This document shows, one piece after another, positions 43,899 through 54,439 of a stretch of 64,000 nt of DNA. A model generated the notes under the pieces. The model was not told the origin of the DNA. It searched no databases and saw only the letters and a program-made list of their open reading frames with translations. Position 1 is the first letter of the stretch, and every line of letters begins with the position of its first letter. Origin of the DNA: Nomia melanderi (lineage: Eukaryota > Arthropoda > Insecta > Hymenoptera > Halictidae); assembly GCF_051020985.1 (NCBI RefSeq), contig NC_135001.1:18345896-18409895 (forward strand). Direction: 5' to 3'. A program made the translations under genes and the position numbers.

Positions 43899-44582
43899 TT
43901 AATTTCTGATCGATTTGCGACGTGTTCCCAAATGTAGCCCTTTCAAATCGTTTATCCAGACGGATGTCTCCCAATTAGTTCGGATAATCGGCGTTCTATC
44001 GTCCGCGAACACTTTTATGAAGCCGTGTATTTCGCGTTATGAGTTATCCTTTGTAACAGAAAGAAGTCGTTAGAAACTATTGTTTTTCTCGGTGTTGTCT
44101 CCTATTCCTTCTGCGAAGAGGTTATTACTTTTCCTTCGCGGGTTCTTGTGCCGGTGAGACATTCTCAGAAATGATGCCACTTCTAACGATACCAGCTCGG
44201 TTTAACGTTGGCGTGCAGCAATAGCAAAAACGGGTCAATCCTTGTGGCCAGTTCTATACAGGTTTTCGTTGTTTATATACACAAATAAAAATAGTATGGA
44301 CGGTCGATACCCTCGTAGCATCTGCCCGCTGATCGTTAACCTATAAATGTCGGGCTCGAAACTTAACATAATTATAGCGACCAAATAGCAGACCGTTCCA
44401 TAAATTCTCGAATGTCTTCCGGGTTTTATGCCGCGCAACGATCCGGATCAGAGAATTTAGTGACATTTTGATACAACCGTTGAAACACATAACATGTCGG
44501 AACGAGATTTCCATTGAAACATATTCATATATCATCTTCTTCTAACAGTATACCCTGCAATATATTTTGTATTTGTTTAAAT
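43899..44582. other. Unassigned DNA
   Basis: CpG-bearing to about 44160, then AT-rich. Nothing was recognised. Confidence 0.45.
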
Positions 44583-44785
44583 CTTTGAAGGCTTCGATAT
44601 TGCACCAGTTATAATATTAAAGATTTTAATGAATCTTTAAAAAACTACCCTAAAATTATTCGATTCCACACATCCAAATTTTGTACTGAAAAGGAAAATA
44701 AAAGATCGAAGAAATGTTACAGCATTTCTCATTTTCGCTAGGAATACTATAAAAATTAGTTGCTGATAGATTACGTACAGATTAG
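44583..44785 (+). mobile_element. fam-14 MITE, both termini lost
   Basis: Interior only: GGCTTCGATATTGCACCAGT, AAACTACCCTAAAATTATTC, AGATCGAAGAAATGTTACAG, AATACTATAAAAATTAG, GTTGCTGATAGATTAC. It matches 24190-24385. Confidence 0.75.
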
Positions 44786-45161
44786 ATTCTTCAATGTTTC
44801 ATATTTGGTTATTCTTAAGGGATGTTAAAACATATTTATTCAATATATAGATTTAGTCGATGCTTTTTAAGGGAATTTAAATTGTACGTTGTACAATTTC
44901 GTTGCTAAATTACTAAAGAATGTAGAATGTCATTATCATATAGAAATTGCAATGTAAAAAAGGACAAATAATGTTAAATAAAATATATCTATTGAACCTT
45001 ATAAATAGTAATATATAAATAAAACTATTAAATAGAATGTTAATTTAATTGTTTCGTTCTTTTCATTTAGTTGTCTGTTCTGTAGGACAGAATGTACTTT
45101 AATATTCTTTCGCATTGTACGATTCTATTTTTGATCTACACACATACCGAAGAATTAAATT
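44786..45161. other. Unassigned AT-rich DNA
   Basis: On the minus strand this would be the 3' flank of the coding candidate at 45162-45429. An ATTAAA poly(A)-like signal lies about 65 nt past its stop (about 45095-45100). Confidence 0.35.
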
Positions 45162-45429
45162 TTAAAAATACTGCCCGAGGAATGTTTCTCTTTGTAACTG
45201 ATTCAACAGATTTTCCAGCGTTCCTGTTTCTAAATTTTTAAATCCCTGCGTCTGGCTTCTTATGCCTCCTCGGAAACTCGGAGGTAGTGCATGTTCCATT
45301 AGCCCTTTTCTCTGTAGAAGTAATTTATAGTCCCAACGGCAATGAGTTACAAAATATCTTATTGTAGCCTGGATGTTTTCCAACCACCTGTCATTGCGAA
45401 AATGTGCTAGACACATTTTTGCTTCAACT
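45162..45429 (-). CDS. Weak candidate terminal exon, unknown product
   Basis: An 84-codon minus-strand frame from an ATG at 45416 to TAA at 45162. Its composition is more protein-like than the other short frames here: many E, Q, L and R, three W, few runs of I/F/K. It includes HFRNDRWLENIQATIRYF and NLLNQLQRETFLGQ. An acceptor-like TTTATTTTTAAG ends just upstream (about 45430). A donor-like AG-GTAAAT 66 nt earlier would define a typical short insect intron. But the frame joined through that intron meets a TGA about 19 codons upstream. So this is a real exon with a different 5' structure, a broken gene, or chance. No family is recognised. Confidence 0.25.
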
Positions 45430-45697
45430 TAAAAATAAATTTCCTTTCATGCTCGGCTTTAACGGCTCTGAACATTTTATGACACACATTTACCTATGAG
45501 CTGTTTCGTATAAAAATCAATGATCGTACGACGAAGTTTTCAACGAATCGTTTTTAAGAAGAGCTTCCATACTCGTCAAGAGCATAAGATAAACATTTCA
45601 CGTATCTACGATGTGAGTAATTCCCTAGCAGAATTTCTTAGCACTTCGCAAAGTTCCGACGATGTACGCGAACGCGTATAGGGTGAATCACGAAAAA
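45430..45697. other. Flank of the coding candidate
   Basis: On the minus strand all three frames are open only in pieces of 15-25 codons. No confident upstream exon could be built. Confidence 0.35.
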
Positions 45698-45898
45698 CAG
45701 AATTTTCAAAAGACTGAATTGTGATGGCAATTTTCACTGAGGTCAACTTATATCACTCAGATATCGTATTGTTATGTAATATATTTTGAATAGATAATCA
45801 ATTCGAATTAAATTTTATATTTTTTCAATGCTGTGGTAATTAGCGAAGTTTCATAGCTAAGTGTCTTTATATAAAAACGAGATTTCTCGTTACAACAC
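45698..45898 (+). mobile_element. fam-1 MITE, termini eroded
   Basis: Interior AGACTGAATTGTGATGGCAA, TCGTATTGTTATGTAATATA, GCTGTGGTAATTAGCGAAGT, AACGAGATTTCTCGTTAC. The left end is replaced by CACGAAAAACAGAATTTTC and the right end by AACACGTTATAAC. No TTAA is kept. Confidence 0.75.
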
Positions 45899-46909
45899 GT
45901 TATAACACAATATAAACGAAAATATATAGTTCTATTTAAAAAAACTAATATTGACTTTTAAAACTAAGATAGAATTTTTAAGCCACATATTTTAAAACTA
46001 TGAGATCTTCCTTCAGATTTCATTTAAATATATTTTTATATCGTTAAAAATAATGGAAATAAATTTGTAGTGGTTAAGATAAGTAGGACACCCTATATAA
46101 GTGCAACGATTTCATCAGACATTTACAAAAGTGCATACTTTTACAATGTATTTATAACACTCCTTTGATCTACAGTTAGTTTTGATCGTTCTCTTATCAT
46201 AATCGATAGAGAATTCATAATTCGATCAAGCGTGTTCAATCGATTTATTCAAACGTAATCTTTACTTGTAATCAAATTTGTGTCGCAAACCTCTCGGTAT
46301 CATTGCAATTACGCTGCGTTTAAATCTATTCATCAAAACCAGAAGGGAATAAGGATTTACTGTTTCATTAATGATTCCACAGGGTTTTCTGTTAAAATGA
46401 ACTCTTCGTTGAATCTCATTAAAAGCTCTTTGCCCTATTCAGATACGGATGTACGGCACTCTATCGCACGTATGTTTATATCCCGTAAACTCATAAAATC
46501 CGCAATCTAATGGTAACATTTAGTAATAATACTCGCGATATTATGTCACGCGCATTTATGCATGATAAAAATCGCTAGACGAAACTGCCGTGTTCCCTTT
46601 CCAAGCATGACGCTCCGCGGGTTAACTGGTCTGCCCCGTGAATCGCCGTGTTGTCGTCATTTGCGTAATTACAAAAACTTCAGTATTTGACGAGTGGCGT
46701 CACTAGTTCAGGGAGACCACTATTTAACTGCAAATCAAACAGTTGCAACAGACCGTCTCGTCGGAAGCGGTCGCAAAATATTTGTCGACGACGGATTCAA
46801 ACAATCCGGTATCATCGGTGGACTGTTTAAATGACTTATTTTCGAAATAAGTTCAGTTCGTTAAAACATCGAAGAAATCAGAGGTTTATATACGTTTCAA
46901 TGGACGCAT
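45899..46909. other. Unassigned DNA
   Basis: AT-rich to 46.5 kb, then a CpG-bearing part near 46600-46830. No repeat copy or exon was recognised. Confidence 0.45.
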
Positions 46910-47200
46910 TTTATTTATAATAACGTATAATTCAAATGTGAAACGATTCGATTGTTTTAGTTAATTGGGATTTTGATGCGAAACGAAATTACACAATCAT
47001 TTTAAATCTAGTGTACGTCCAGTTTTTGAGGGAATCGAGGAAACGAAACATTTACCTATACTTTAATGATATTTTATTTGCAATAATTTATAATATCAGT
47101 CTGAAACGCTTCGATTGTTTTAGTTCATTCAAATTTCATTAGTAAATAAAATTGCATAAACCTTTATACTGAAAATGTATTCACAAGCATTGAAAAAGAA
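46910..47200. repeat. Old two-copy tandem duplication, period about 163 bp
   Basis: TGAAACGATTCGATTGTTTT starts at 46939 and TGAAACGCTTCGATTGTTTT at 47102. Matching flanks (ATTTTATTTATAATAA against ATTTTATTTGCAATAA, and AAATTACACAATCATTT against AAATTGCATAAACCTTT) extend the similarity. Copies are strongly diverged. Confidence 0.65.
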
Positions 47201-49354
47201 TTGTTGTCCAATTTATTCTAAAAAATATTTCTATAATGAACATACATCCAAGTACTTAAACATGTATGTATAAATAAAATAGTATGGACTTGCGTCATCT
47301 TTATAATAATACATGTATAATTATAATATATACGAAAAATATATTCATATTATAGATTATAATATATTAGAAATAAATTACCACAGACATTATATTACAA
47401 AATAATGTAAGATTCTAATATGTGAACGAATTTCATTTAAACAGAATAGTGACTGCTGACGAGTATCTTCTAAAAAAAAATTGACACGTCTTCATTCGGA
47501 AATTCGTAATTCTATCTCGAACGATCGGTAATTTCGAGAATCGTAAATTCGCGGCGGTCTTGCCAGATACATATCCGTTTGGTTTACGATGCCGGATCTC
47601 TTTCTCTCTCGATCGAACAAAAAATAAAATCGGACATCTGATTTCGCGTGATTCGTTGATGACTATCTATAAACGCGGACGAAATTTCTGGCGAAAATAC
47701 TCTTCGAACGAACGACATGTTTCGGATATTGATTTCACAGTCGTGATTATTTTCCTAGGAATTCAATTACGGATTCATTTACCAACGAAAAGTTTCGTGT
47801 CGCTTACTTTAAGAAGAGAAAACGTGGACTTCGATTTGCTGGGGAAAATAGAAATGACAAACATCCATGAATTTTAAGGAAGAATGGTAAGATTGTCGTT
47901 AGTGATCTTTATTTGTTTAGAAGTATGTATTGCTGTAAATTGTCCCTTCGTCGAAGCTCTTCTATATGCGATGAAGAATTCCTTGTAAAAAATGATTTAG
48001 TGAGAAAAAATATTATAACTGAACTGCATATGTTTATTCAGTTGTAGTTTATAAAGATATTTTAATTGGAATGAACGAAAATGAAGGAGTTGGAAATAAA
48101 ATAAAAGATTTAATGCATTTTCAGACTTCGCTTGAAACCGTCAGTACAAACAATATAATGTAAATTCAAATTAAAAAGTGAAATAAATTTAAATTGTTAT
48201 AATGTAACAGTTAAGCAAGCTGTATTAGAAAATATAAAAATAAAGAATTCTACTATAGAACAGAGGAAAATGCAAGAAACAGAAAACTTCTAGTTAAATC
48301 TCGTGATCGATTAATTACTTAAATTCAAGTATTTTTGTTTGTTTCAAGAAAACTTATGAGAAACAAGTTAATTATCTCCGAATATTTTAAATATACCAAA
48401 TCTTACTCTTACTGTCCAACCATTAACTTTACATAGATCATCTACATAGATTTTACACAGATTATATAAATCGCTCAATTATTCTCAAATTAAAATGCGT
48501 AATGAAAATGACCAGCGCGCGACCGAAAAAAGAATAAAATATTTCCCCCCGAAATCTATTCGGGAAACGTCGAATAACGCTTTTCGCGTTCGACGTTAAT
48601 TAAATTTGGATGAAAAAGTGGAACAGTTTCGGCGATCCAATAAATTCCTCGGTGTTTAACGTTTAACAAGCCCAAATATTCCGAACACGTATTATCCTAT
48701 GCGATCGGAATTCCTTTACCGGAGTGTAACGTGCATTAAATGATAATTAATCAATTTTTCATGTATTTACGTGCACGGCGGCGCGATAGTTTGATCGATG
48801 TTGTCCCGCGCGCCGACAAGAAACTCGGAAAGTTACGCGCGAGGACAAATGAGGCAAGAAACGCGGGTACGTATCGTCGAAAAATGAAGCGCATCAACCG
48901 ACGGTGGAAAAGGAAGTCAACGTTCGTGTAAGATGTCCGACGCAACAAGCCCACACTCGTGTCCGCAGTTTCGCATTTTTCTAGGAGCACAATCGATTTC
49001 CTGTTCGTTTCTGTTGCCAGACGCGTCTTCCTTCGCGCGGAGAAATTATTATACATTATATCGCCGCGCAACAATGCCGCGGGCTGCGGTGTTCTACGAT
49101 GGACGACGATGTTAAATCGGCGCATTACTACCGCGAAACATAACACGTTTCTCATGATTTACATACAATGGCAGACAATTTCAGCAACGAAACGCGTCCG
49201 TCGACGTAATAACGGAGATTTATTTCCGTTCAATGGGGATCGAATGGATTCCGTCGGCGTCGGTGCCGTGATCTAGGAGGATTAACTTAATGGATCTATT
49301 TGGATGATTTCATTTTTGAATGGTGAGCTGGGATCGGTGGTACCGTGGAACTTA
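47201..49354. other. Unassigned DNA; CpG-rich patch at about 48520-49300
   Basis: AT-rich and featureless to 48.5 kb. The patch beyond is CpG-rich, with overlapping frames on both strands (longest is minus, 48751-49155, 134 codons, basic and motif-free). Nothing was recognised. Confidence 0.45.
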
Positions 49355-49582
49355 TTAGCACGTTGCACGATTTTATAGAGCACGATACACAAAATGGAAA
49401 AAATATAATATTAAATCATTTGATTGAATTGCGTTATTATTATTGCGCATTAGTCTAGCCGCACACCATCACATTAGGCAGCATTATTTATAATATAGAA
49501 ATATTTTTAAATTGTCGTTTAATTGATTGAATTACAGTAATTCGATTTGGTTGGGCGTCACCGGTGGCATACAACGTGTTAA
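49355..49582 (-). mobile_element. fam-2 MITE, inverted copy
   Basis: It starts TTAGCACGTTGCACGATTTT and ends CACCGGTGGCATACAACGTGTTAA in the sense shown by the two pieces. The interior AAATATAATATTAAATCATT and GCGTTATTATTATTGCGCAT is the reverse of 36959. The palindrome is partly deleted (GCGTCACCGGTGGC). Length is 228 bp. Confidence 0.85.
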
Positions 49583-49616
49583 AAACTGTCTAGCGTACTG
49601 TAACTGCAATTTACAT

Positions 49617-49841
49617 TTAACCTGTTATCTGTAGAATTTAAAAGTAATAATAAATAAAATGTAACAAAGAAGTTACTCGTCAAACGCAGGGCAAACGCAC
49701 CTATATAATATTCCAACGAAAAACTAAAAACGAAGAAGAATTTCATGTGTATCCGAAAGAATAGCTGATTCATCGTGAAAAAAATTAGTATCGTTTCGAG
49801 TTTTAAAATGAGGTACTTATCAAACGCAGTTAACTGATTAA
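49617..49841 (+). mobile_element. fam-6 TTAA-type MITE
   Basis: The left end is TTAACCTGTTATCTGTAG and the right end is CGCAGTTAACTGATTAA. The interior CTCGTCAAACGCAGGGCAAA and GATTCATCGTGAAAAAAATT fits the family. Length is 225 bp. Confidence 0.85.
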
Positions 49842-49990
49842 TCGTATTAAATTTAAATCTTTCCGGTGGACTTCAGGTGACTACATGAATTCATTTCGTC
49901 AAAGCCACCGAACTTCTATCGCGATGGTATTCGTAGGATTCCAGAAAAGTAGCAGAATGTTATAAATAACAGTAAGAATTACTTTGATGG
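49842..49990. other. Spacer between two fam-6 copies
   Basis: 149 bp of unassigned sequence separating a forward from an inverted fam-6 copy. Confidence 0.4.
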
Positions 49991-50208
49991 TTAACCGCGT
50001 TTCGCGTTCAATGAGTGTACACATCATACAGCATCATAAAAGTCAAAATAGTACAATTCTTATATAGAAGAAATGCTTTTTCAGAGAAACGTGTAATTCT
50101 TCTTTTTGTTTGAATTTTTCAGTGTTGACCAGTGTACACTTCATTGTTTGATTTTATTGCGTGAACAATGGAAGACTTTTGAAACTAAATTCCACCGTTA
50201 ACAGGTTT
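49991..50208 (-). mobile_element. fam-6 MITE, inverted copy
   Basis: It starts TTAACCGCGTTTCGCG and ends CCACCGTTAACAGGTTTC. The interior CACTTCATTGTTTGATTTTA is the reverse of the usual fam-6 left half. With 49617-49841 it forms a head-to-head pair about 150 bp apart. Confidence 0.8.
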
Positions 50209-51030
50209 CTACATTATTTAACTGAAATTTTGTTTGTACCGAAAAATCGGGACTTCGTGCTACGCCTAATAGAAAGAACATTTAATGATGTTTCTTAAAG
50301 AAAAGATGTTTAAGTGTTATATTGGGGAAAATAAGATTAGGTCACGCAAGGACTGATCTTATTGATTAAAGGATTAAGCGAATCTTCGAAGAAAGAATAT
50401 TTCCAGAACTGTTTTTATATAATTAACTTTTCCATTATAGGATACTTTAAGAACGTTGAATTTTTTAAATATTTACGCAAAAGACTTTCGCTGCGTGAAA
50501 AATGTCTTTCTCAGGGTTTATATGAAAACAGAGACAAAAAGATTCCTGGAGAAGGCAAATGAAACTATTCCTTGATGTATCCAGTCATAGGAATTCTAAT
50601 TTAGAGAAAGAAGTTTGAATGAAAAAGAAATTTCAGTTTTTTGGCAATTTAACCGAAACTATTGGTCACATCAAAGAAATCGTATGATAGGGGCTATACA
50701 GTGACACGGATAATGATTCTGCTAAATTTTATTTCAATTAGTTCATTCAATTTACACCCAATTCTCATACAAGATTCTGATTTGACACAAATTATTTTCC
50801 TCCTTTTACACGATTTGCTTGACTTAACACTAATTAGAACAAAAACACCGAATTCTAACATATATTTTCATATTTATTTATTTTCTAATTTTGCGGATTT
50901 CTTCGATCTGGAGCCAATCTCTAGTTTTTTACACGGAACGTATCTTTTTCACAGTACCCTTTTTATACTGAACGTACCTGCCGTGTAAAACTAGAATTGA
51001 GCGTAAAGAATGAAATACCTAACAAGCTCA
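50209..51030. other. Unassigned AT-rich DNA
   Basis: Plus-strand frames at 50362-50562 and 50662-50988 are ordinary AT-rich translations without motifs. No repeat copy was found. Confidence 0.45.
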
Positions 51031-51485
51031 GTAGCACTAGAACTACCGAAACCAGTCAAAATAACTAGCTTCCTTGTTTCGCAATTATTGATACATTAAA
51101 AACATTGATTATTCGAAATGATTTCGAAAATAAACATATTCACTTGAATACTATAATGAGTATTCGACGAAACTGAAAATAATCTATCGTTATTTGTATA
51201 GGGTTCACGTATCAATCGTATTAACCCTTTGCACTCGAAAGTTTTTTACTGGAAATATTCAAGATTTTCCGTCGAGATACAGACGACGTTTGAACCTAAT
51301 CCAACGATAAGTCACAGATAAATTAAGCAACAAAAATATTTTACTTAAATATTTCACGTAACAATACAAAGTTTCATTTAAAGTACTAAATATTTAACTT
51401 CATAGTTTCGCTGTATCAAATCAAATGGCGACTGAAAGTCACCTCTCGAGTGCAAAGGGTTAAATGCTCGGTAGCTCTAGTGTTA
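51031..51485 (+). mobile_element. fam-4 MITE interrupted by fam-3
   Basis: The left part starts CACTAGAACTACCGAAACC and runs to TATCAATCGTATTAA. The right part resumes TTAAATGCTCGGTAGCTCTA and ends GTGTTAG. Joining the two parts over one TTAA recreates CGTATTAAATGCTCGG, which exists uninterrupted at 15286-15485. Confidence 0.9.
51221..51463 (+). mobile_element. fam-3 MITE nested in fam-4
   Basis: The left end is TTAACCCTTTGCACTCGAAA and the right end is CTCTCGAGTGCAAAGGGTTAA, 17-bp perfect inverted repeats. A damaged palindrome (GGCGACTGAAAGTCACC) is near the right end. It is 243 bp, with a clean TTAA duplication. Confidence 0.9.
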
Positions 51486-51936
51486 GAAGGCCGACCGCAT
51501 TCGCCGATCTGCAACATTTCGCGCGTTTCCGTCGCGAAACATCAACCCTGATCAGAATAAATCTCCGAGGATCTTGGTGAACGTAGGGCGCGGCGAGTGC
51601 AGCCCGTAACATGCCATTTTTGGTTGTCTCGCTCGGCGCGCCCTAAAAATAGTGTCTTGGCTACTTTTACGCTTCGTCTGGTGCGCGGCCCTATGGTCCG
51701 GCTACCGATAAACCGAACGCATTGCGTCGTGGGCGTTAGTCACGATACAAAACGCTCGCCTCGGTTTTATGTCCACTTCGGGGCCAAGTGAGAACGAAAC
51801 GTCCAACAGCCGCGGGAAACAAAAAGGGCCGGATGCCGCGCAGTATCCTATAACGAACGGAATTCGTTCCAGAACCTTGTTCGTTATAGTATATTCGTAC
51901 CTGAGGGTAAATCCGACAGAGATTACCCACTATTTT
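51486..51936. other. Unassigned CpG-rich patch
   Basis: CpG-rich sequence with overlapping frames on both strands. No identification. Confidence 0.4.
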
Positions 51937-52175
51937 TTAATACATTCCGCGCCACTGGGAGCTTCTATTATATTTTGCTTTATACTGTATTGACTTTTTA
52001 ACAGGTCTAACGCCACACTATTTCATAGAACAAAATGCACAAAATGGGAAAAATATAATATTAAATCATTTCATTGAACTGCGTTATCATTACTGCACGC
52101 TGATCTTACTCGATGTTACCGCATTCGGTAGCGTTGTTTATAATATAAAAATATTGTCAAATAATCGTCTTTCAA

Positions 52176-52522
52176 TTAACCCTCTGTAAGCCCGTGTAAC
52201 TTCGAATTTTATACAGCATATTATTTTATGTTGTATTTCTAGTTTTTACATTGTTTTATACAGTTTTACAAAGTTTTGTATTGTTTTGTATAGTTTTGTA
52301 TAGTTTTATATAATTTTATATAGTTATATGTAGTATTATATAGTTTTCTATATTTTTATGTAGTTTCATGTGGTTTTACATTGTATTATAATGTTTTATA
52401 TTGTATTTCACCTTCTTACATTGTTTTATACAGTTTTATGTAGTTCTGTATAGTTTCGTATAGTATTATATAGTTTTTATATAGTTTTTTATTATATATA
52501 AATTCGGCCCATAGAGGGTTAA
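52176..52522 (-). mobile_element. fam-12 MITE, innermost layer of the nest
   Basis: The left end is TTAACCCTCTGTAAGCCCG and the right end is TTCGGCCCATAGAGGGTTAA. It is 347 bp, of which about 260 bp is a degenerate TATAGTTTTA minisatellite. It is the youngest of the three layers. Confidence 0.85.
52231..52500. repeat. Degenerate ~10-bp minisatellite with a 170-bp higher-order repeat
   Basis: About 25 imperfect units close to TATAGTTTTA. TTGTATTTC followed by TTACATTGTTTTATACAG starts at 52231 and again at 52401, so a 170-bp block was duplicated on top of the 10-bp repeat. Confidence 0.85.
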
Positions 52523-52774
52523 ATGAACGATTGGGGAACAATTCAATGAATGAATGATTGGGGGTCACCGGTGACCTCCATGACATTCAACGTGTTAATA
52601 AACTATTGAATTATATTTCAGTTTCTCGTGATTTTTATATATTCATGTATCATTTCTTTACGCTCCCGCTGTTTTGCAACGTGTACCTGTGTCCACATGT
52701 GTTACAATAAATATTTGCTTGCAAGAATTGTTTGCATGCGTCAAAAACGGTACACGTGGTATTCAACGTGTTAA

Positions 52775-53250
52775 ACGAATTATTAAAGAACTATTGATAT
52801 TTAACAAAAGAAAAAGATATTTATGAAAGTAAATATACAGTGTGTTCCTGTGAAAACACCTCATTTTCTTGAAAAATATGGGGGATATAAAAAAATATCT
52901 TAATCAAAGTTATACCCGATATATACTATTGATTAGATATTCTGAATTGAGGATTTCAGGTGTAAATCGTGTTCTGTGGAATTATATCGACGTTTCACCA
53001 TCGTTGCAATCGACCTGATCAGGGGTTTGTAGTATCAATGCGTTTTCGACCCCTATCATTGAAGTTTACTTCATTACTTCATTCAAATAATATATCAAGT
53101 AAACTTTTATATGATTGCAATTTTCATGTGGCCAAAACAATTGTTATTATTCCGTGGCACTAAACTCAACAATAGGACAATTGATTTTAAATATAAGTTA
53201 AGAACTGACCGAGCGCTTTAACGATAAAATGTCAACAAATTCAAAGAGTG
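52775..53250. other. Unassigned AT-rich DNA
   Basis: Nothing was recognised. Confidence 0.45.
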
Positions 53251-53489
53251 ATAACCATTTAACTACATTCGACGAGTATACACGTCACATAAAGCTTGAA
53301 ACGATACTAATTCTTTCAACGATCAATTCTTTTTCTCTCGAATACTCATGTAACTCTGCTTTCGTTTTTCGTTACAATACATTCTAGGCGCATTCGTCCC
53401 GCGTTTCACAAGTACACGTTTCATTGTTTGATTTTATTGCGCGAACAATGGGAGATTCTTGAAACTGAATTCCACAGTTAACAGGTAAA
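53251..53489 (-). mobile_element. fam-6 MITE, inverted copy
   Basis: It starts ATAACCATTTAACTACATTC and ends CCACAGTTAACAGGTAAA. The interior CTTGAAACGATACTAATTCT and TTTCATTGTTTGATTTTATT is the reverse of 36847. The flanking TTAA is altered to ATAA and TAAA. Confidence 0.8.
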
Positions 53490-54079
53490 CCAATTTAGCC
53501 AACAAGCGGCTCATATTGCGCACGCAAATGTATCAATATTCCCGCATTTCCCGCGTTCGTCGTGAAACGTTCCTCCGCTCTAACGCTTCGATTCGGCGAG
53601 AGAAACTCTCGGTTACAGCGTTTTGTTTGTCATAAGGATCGCCCGTTATAGGATGGCCTACTGTATCCGCCGGCGGAGAAACAGATAGACATCGGGACAG
53701 GATGCGCGCGTGGGTTCATTCAACGCGTTTCGCTTCGCGGGCGATTTTTACCTGTCCGTCGTCGGCCGCCGATATTGTGCCGCGCGGCGGTGGCGCGTCG
53801 CCGCGTGGGTGGAAATATGACGATAAACCGGTGGGTGGGTTTGGCTCGGTTCGTGTTTTGTTATTCCGTGACCTCGTTTTTTAATCCCACCCCACCCGAC
53901 CCCCTCTGATTCTAGGTGATACACAGGGTCGCGTAATTCGGGCACGTCATCGAGAGTCGCGAACGATTTCCGCGCGCGACCGTACCACGTTCGCCGGCGA
54001 ATCAGCTCATCGAATCCTACGGTCGGAATAATTTCCTGAACGAAATCGAAAAGTCGATATTCTTCGCAGCCATTGTTTC
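53490..54079. other. CpG-rich patch with a minus-strand open frame
   Basis: Strongly CpG-rich. A minus frame (54098-53748) includes an acidic, mixed-composition stretch around VQEIIPTVGFDELIRRR, but its start codon lies in the neighbouring MITE, and the frame later becomes a low-information read of a CpG-rich antisense. A possible but unsupported exon. Confidence 0.3.
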
Positions 54080-54313
54080 TTAACACTTTGACTGCCACCT
54101 AAACACTCATCAAAACTCCCATGTACTCGAAACAGTTTTCTCTGTTAACCAGAAACTGAGAAATCAAGATTCTTAATAATTGCTTCGTTATCTTTCTTAT
54201 ATCTCATATATCCAACAAGTTCGGATCGTTCGATGCGTCATGAAAGAAATTAATGTTCACGTTTCTGTAAAATATAATGTCACCCGAATTCGGGTGACGT
54301 GGCAAAGTGTTAA
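54080..54313 (+). mobile_element. fam-13 MITE, complete
   Basis: The left end is TTAACACTTTGACTGCCAC and the right end is GTGGCAAAGTGTTAA. A perfect 20-bp palindrome GTCACCCGAATTCGGGTGAC (54279-54298) lies 11 nt before the terminal repeat TTAA. The second copy is at 32487-32720. Length is 234 bp. Confidence 0.9.
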
Positions 54314-54385
54314 CACTATTCCTACCGACACTCCACGTACACCTACCGCGACCAGTCAAAGGACTGATCTTTAGCACAACTTACA
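54310..54385 (+). mobile_element. fam-4 left-end fragment
   Basis: It begins at the TTAA shared with fam-13 (TTAACACTATTCCTACCG) and contains ACCAGTCAAAGGACTG, a drifted fam-4 palindrome. The rest of fam-4 is absent. Confidence 0.55.
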
Positions 54386-54439
54386 TTTTTTAACATAGAA
54401 TGAAGATAATAGCCAATTTGACAGTATACACAAGACAGT

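Larger units (their letters stand above)
51998..52598 (-). mobile_element. fam-2 MITE, middle layer of the nest
   Basis: It starts TTAACAGGTCTAACGCCACA and ends TGACATTCAACGTGTTAA, with GGGGTCACCGGTGACC preserved beside the right end. It is split at CTTTCAA/ATGAACGATT by the inner element. Without that insert it would be about 254 bp. Confidence 0.85.
51937..52774 (+). mobile_element. fam-8 MITE, outer shell of a three-level nest
   Basis: The left part (51937-52001) starts TTAATACATTCCGCGCCACT and runs to GTATTGACTTTTTAA. The right part resumes at 52595 with TTAATAAACTATTGAATTAT and ends GGTATTCAACGTGTTAA. The uninterrupted copy at 55542 reads TTTTTTAAATAAAATATTGA across the join. Confidence 0.85.

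Noticed and set aside
48751..49155. 134-codon minus frame in a CpG-rich patch
   Set aside because: Overlaps three plus-strand frames of similar length and is basic with no motif. Typical of CpG-rich DNA with few stop codons.
53748..54098. 116-codon minus frame with a plausible-looking middle
   Set aside because: Its start lies in the terminal repeat of fam-13 and half of it is low-information. Mentioned as a weak possibility only.
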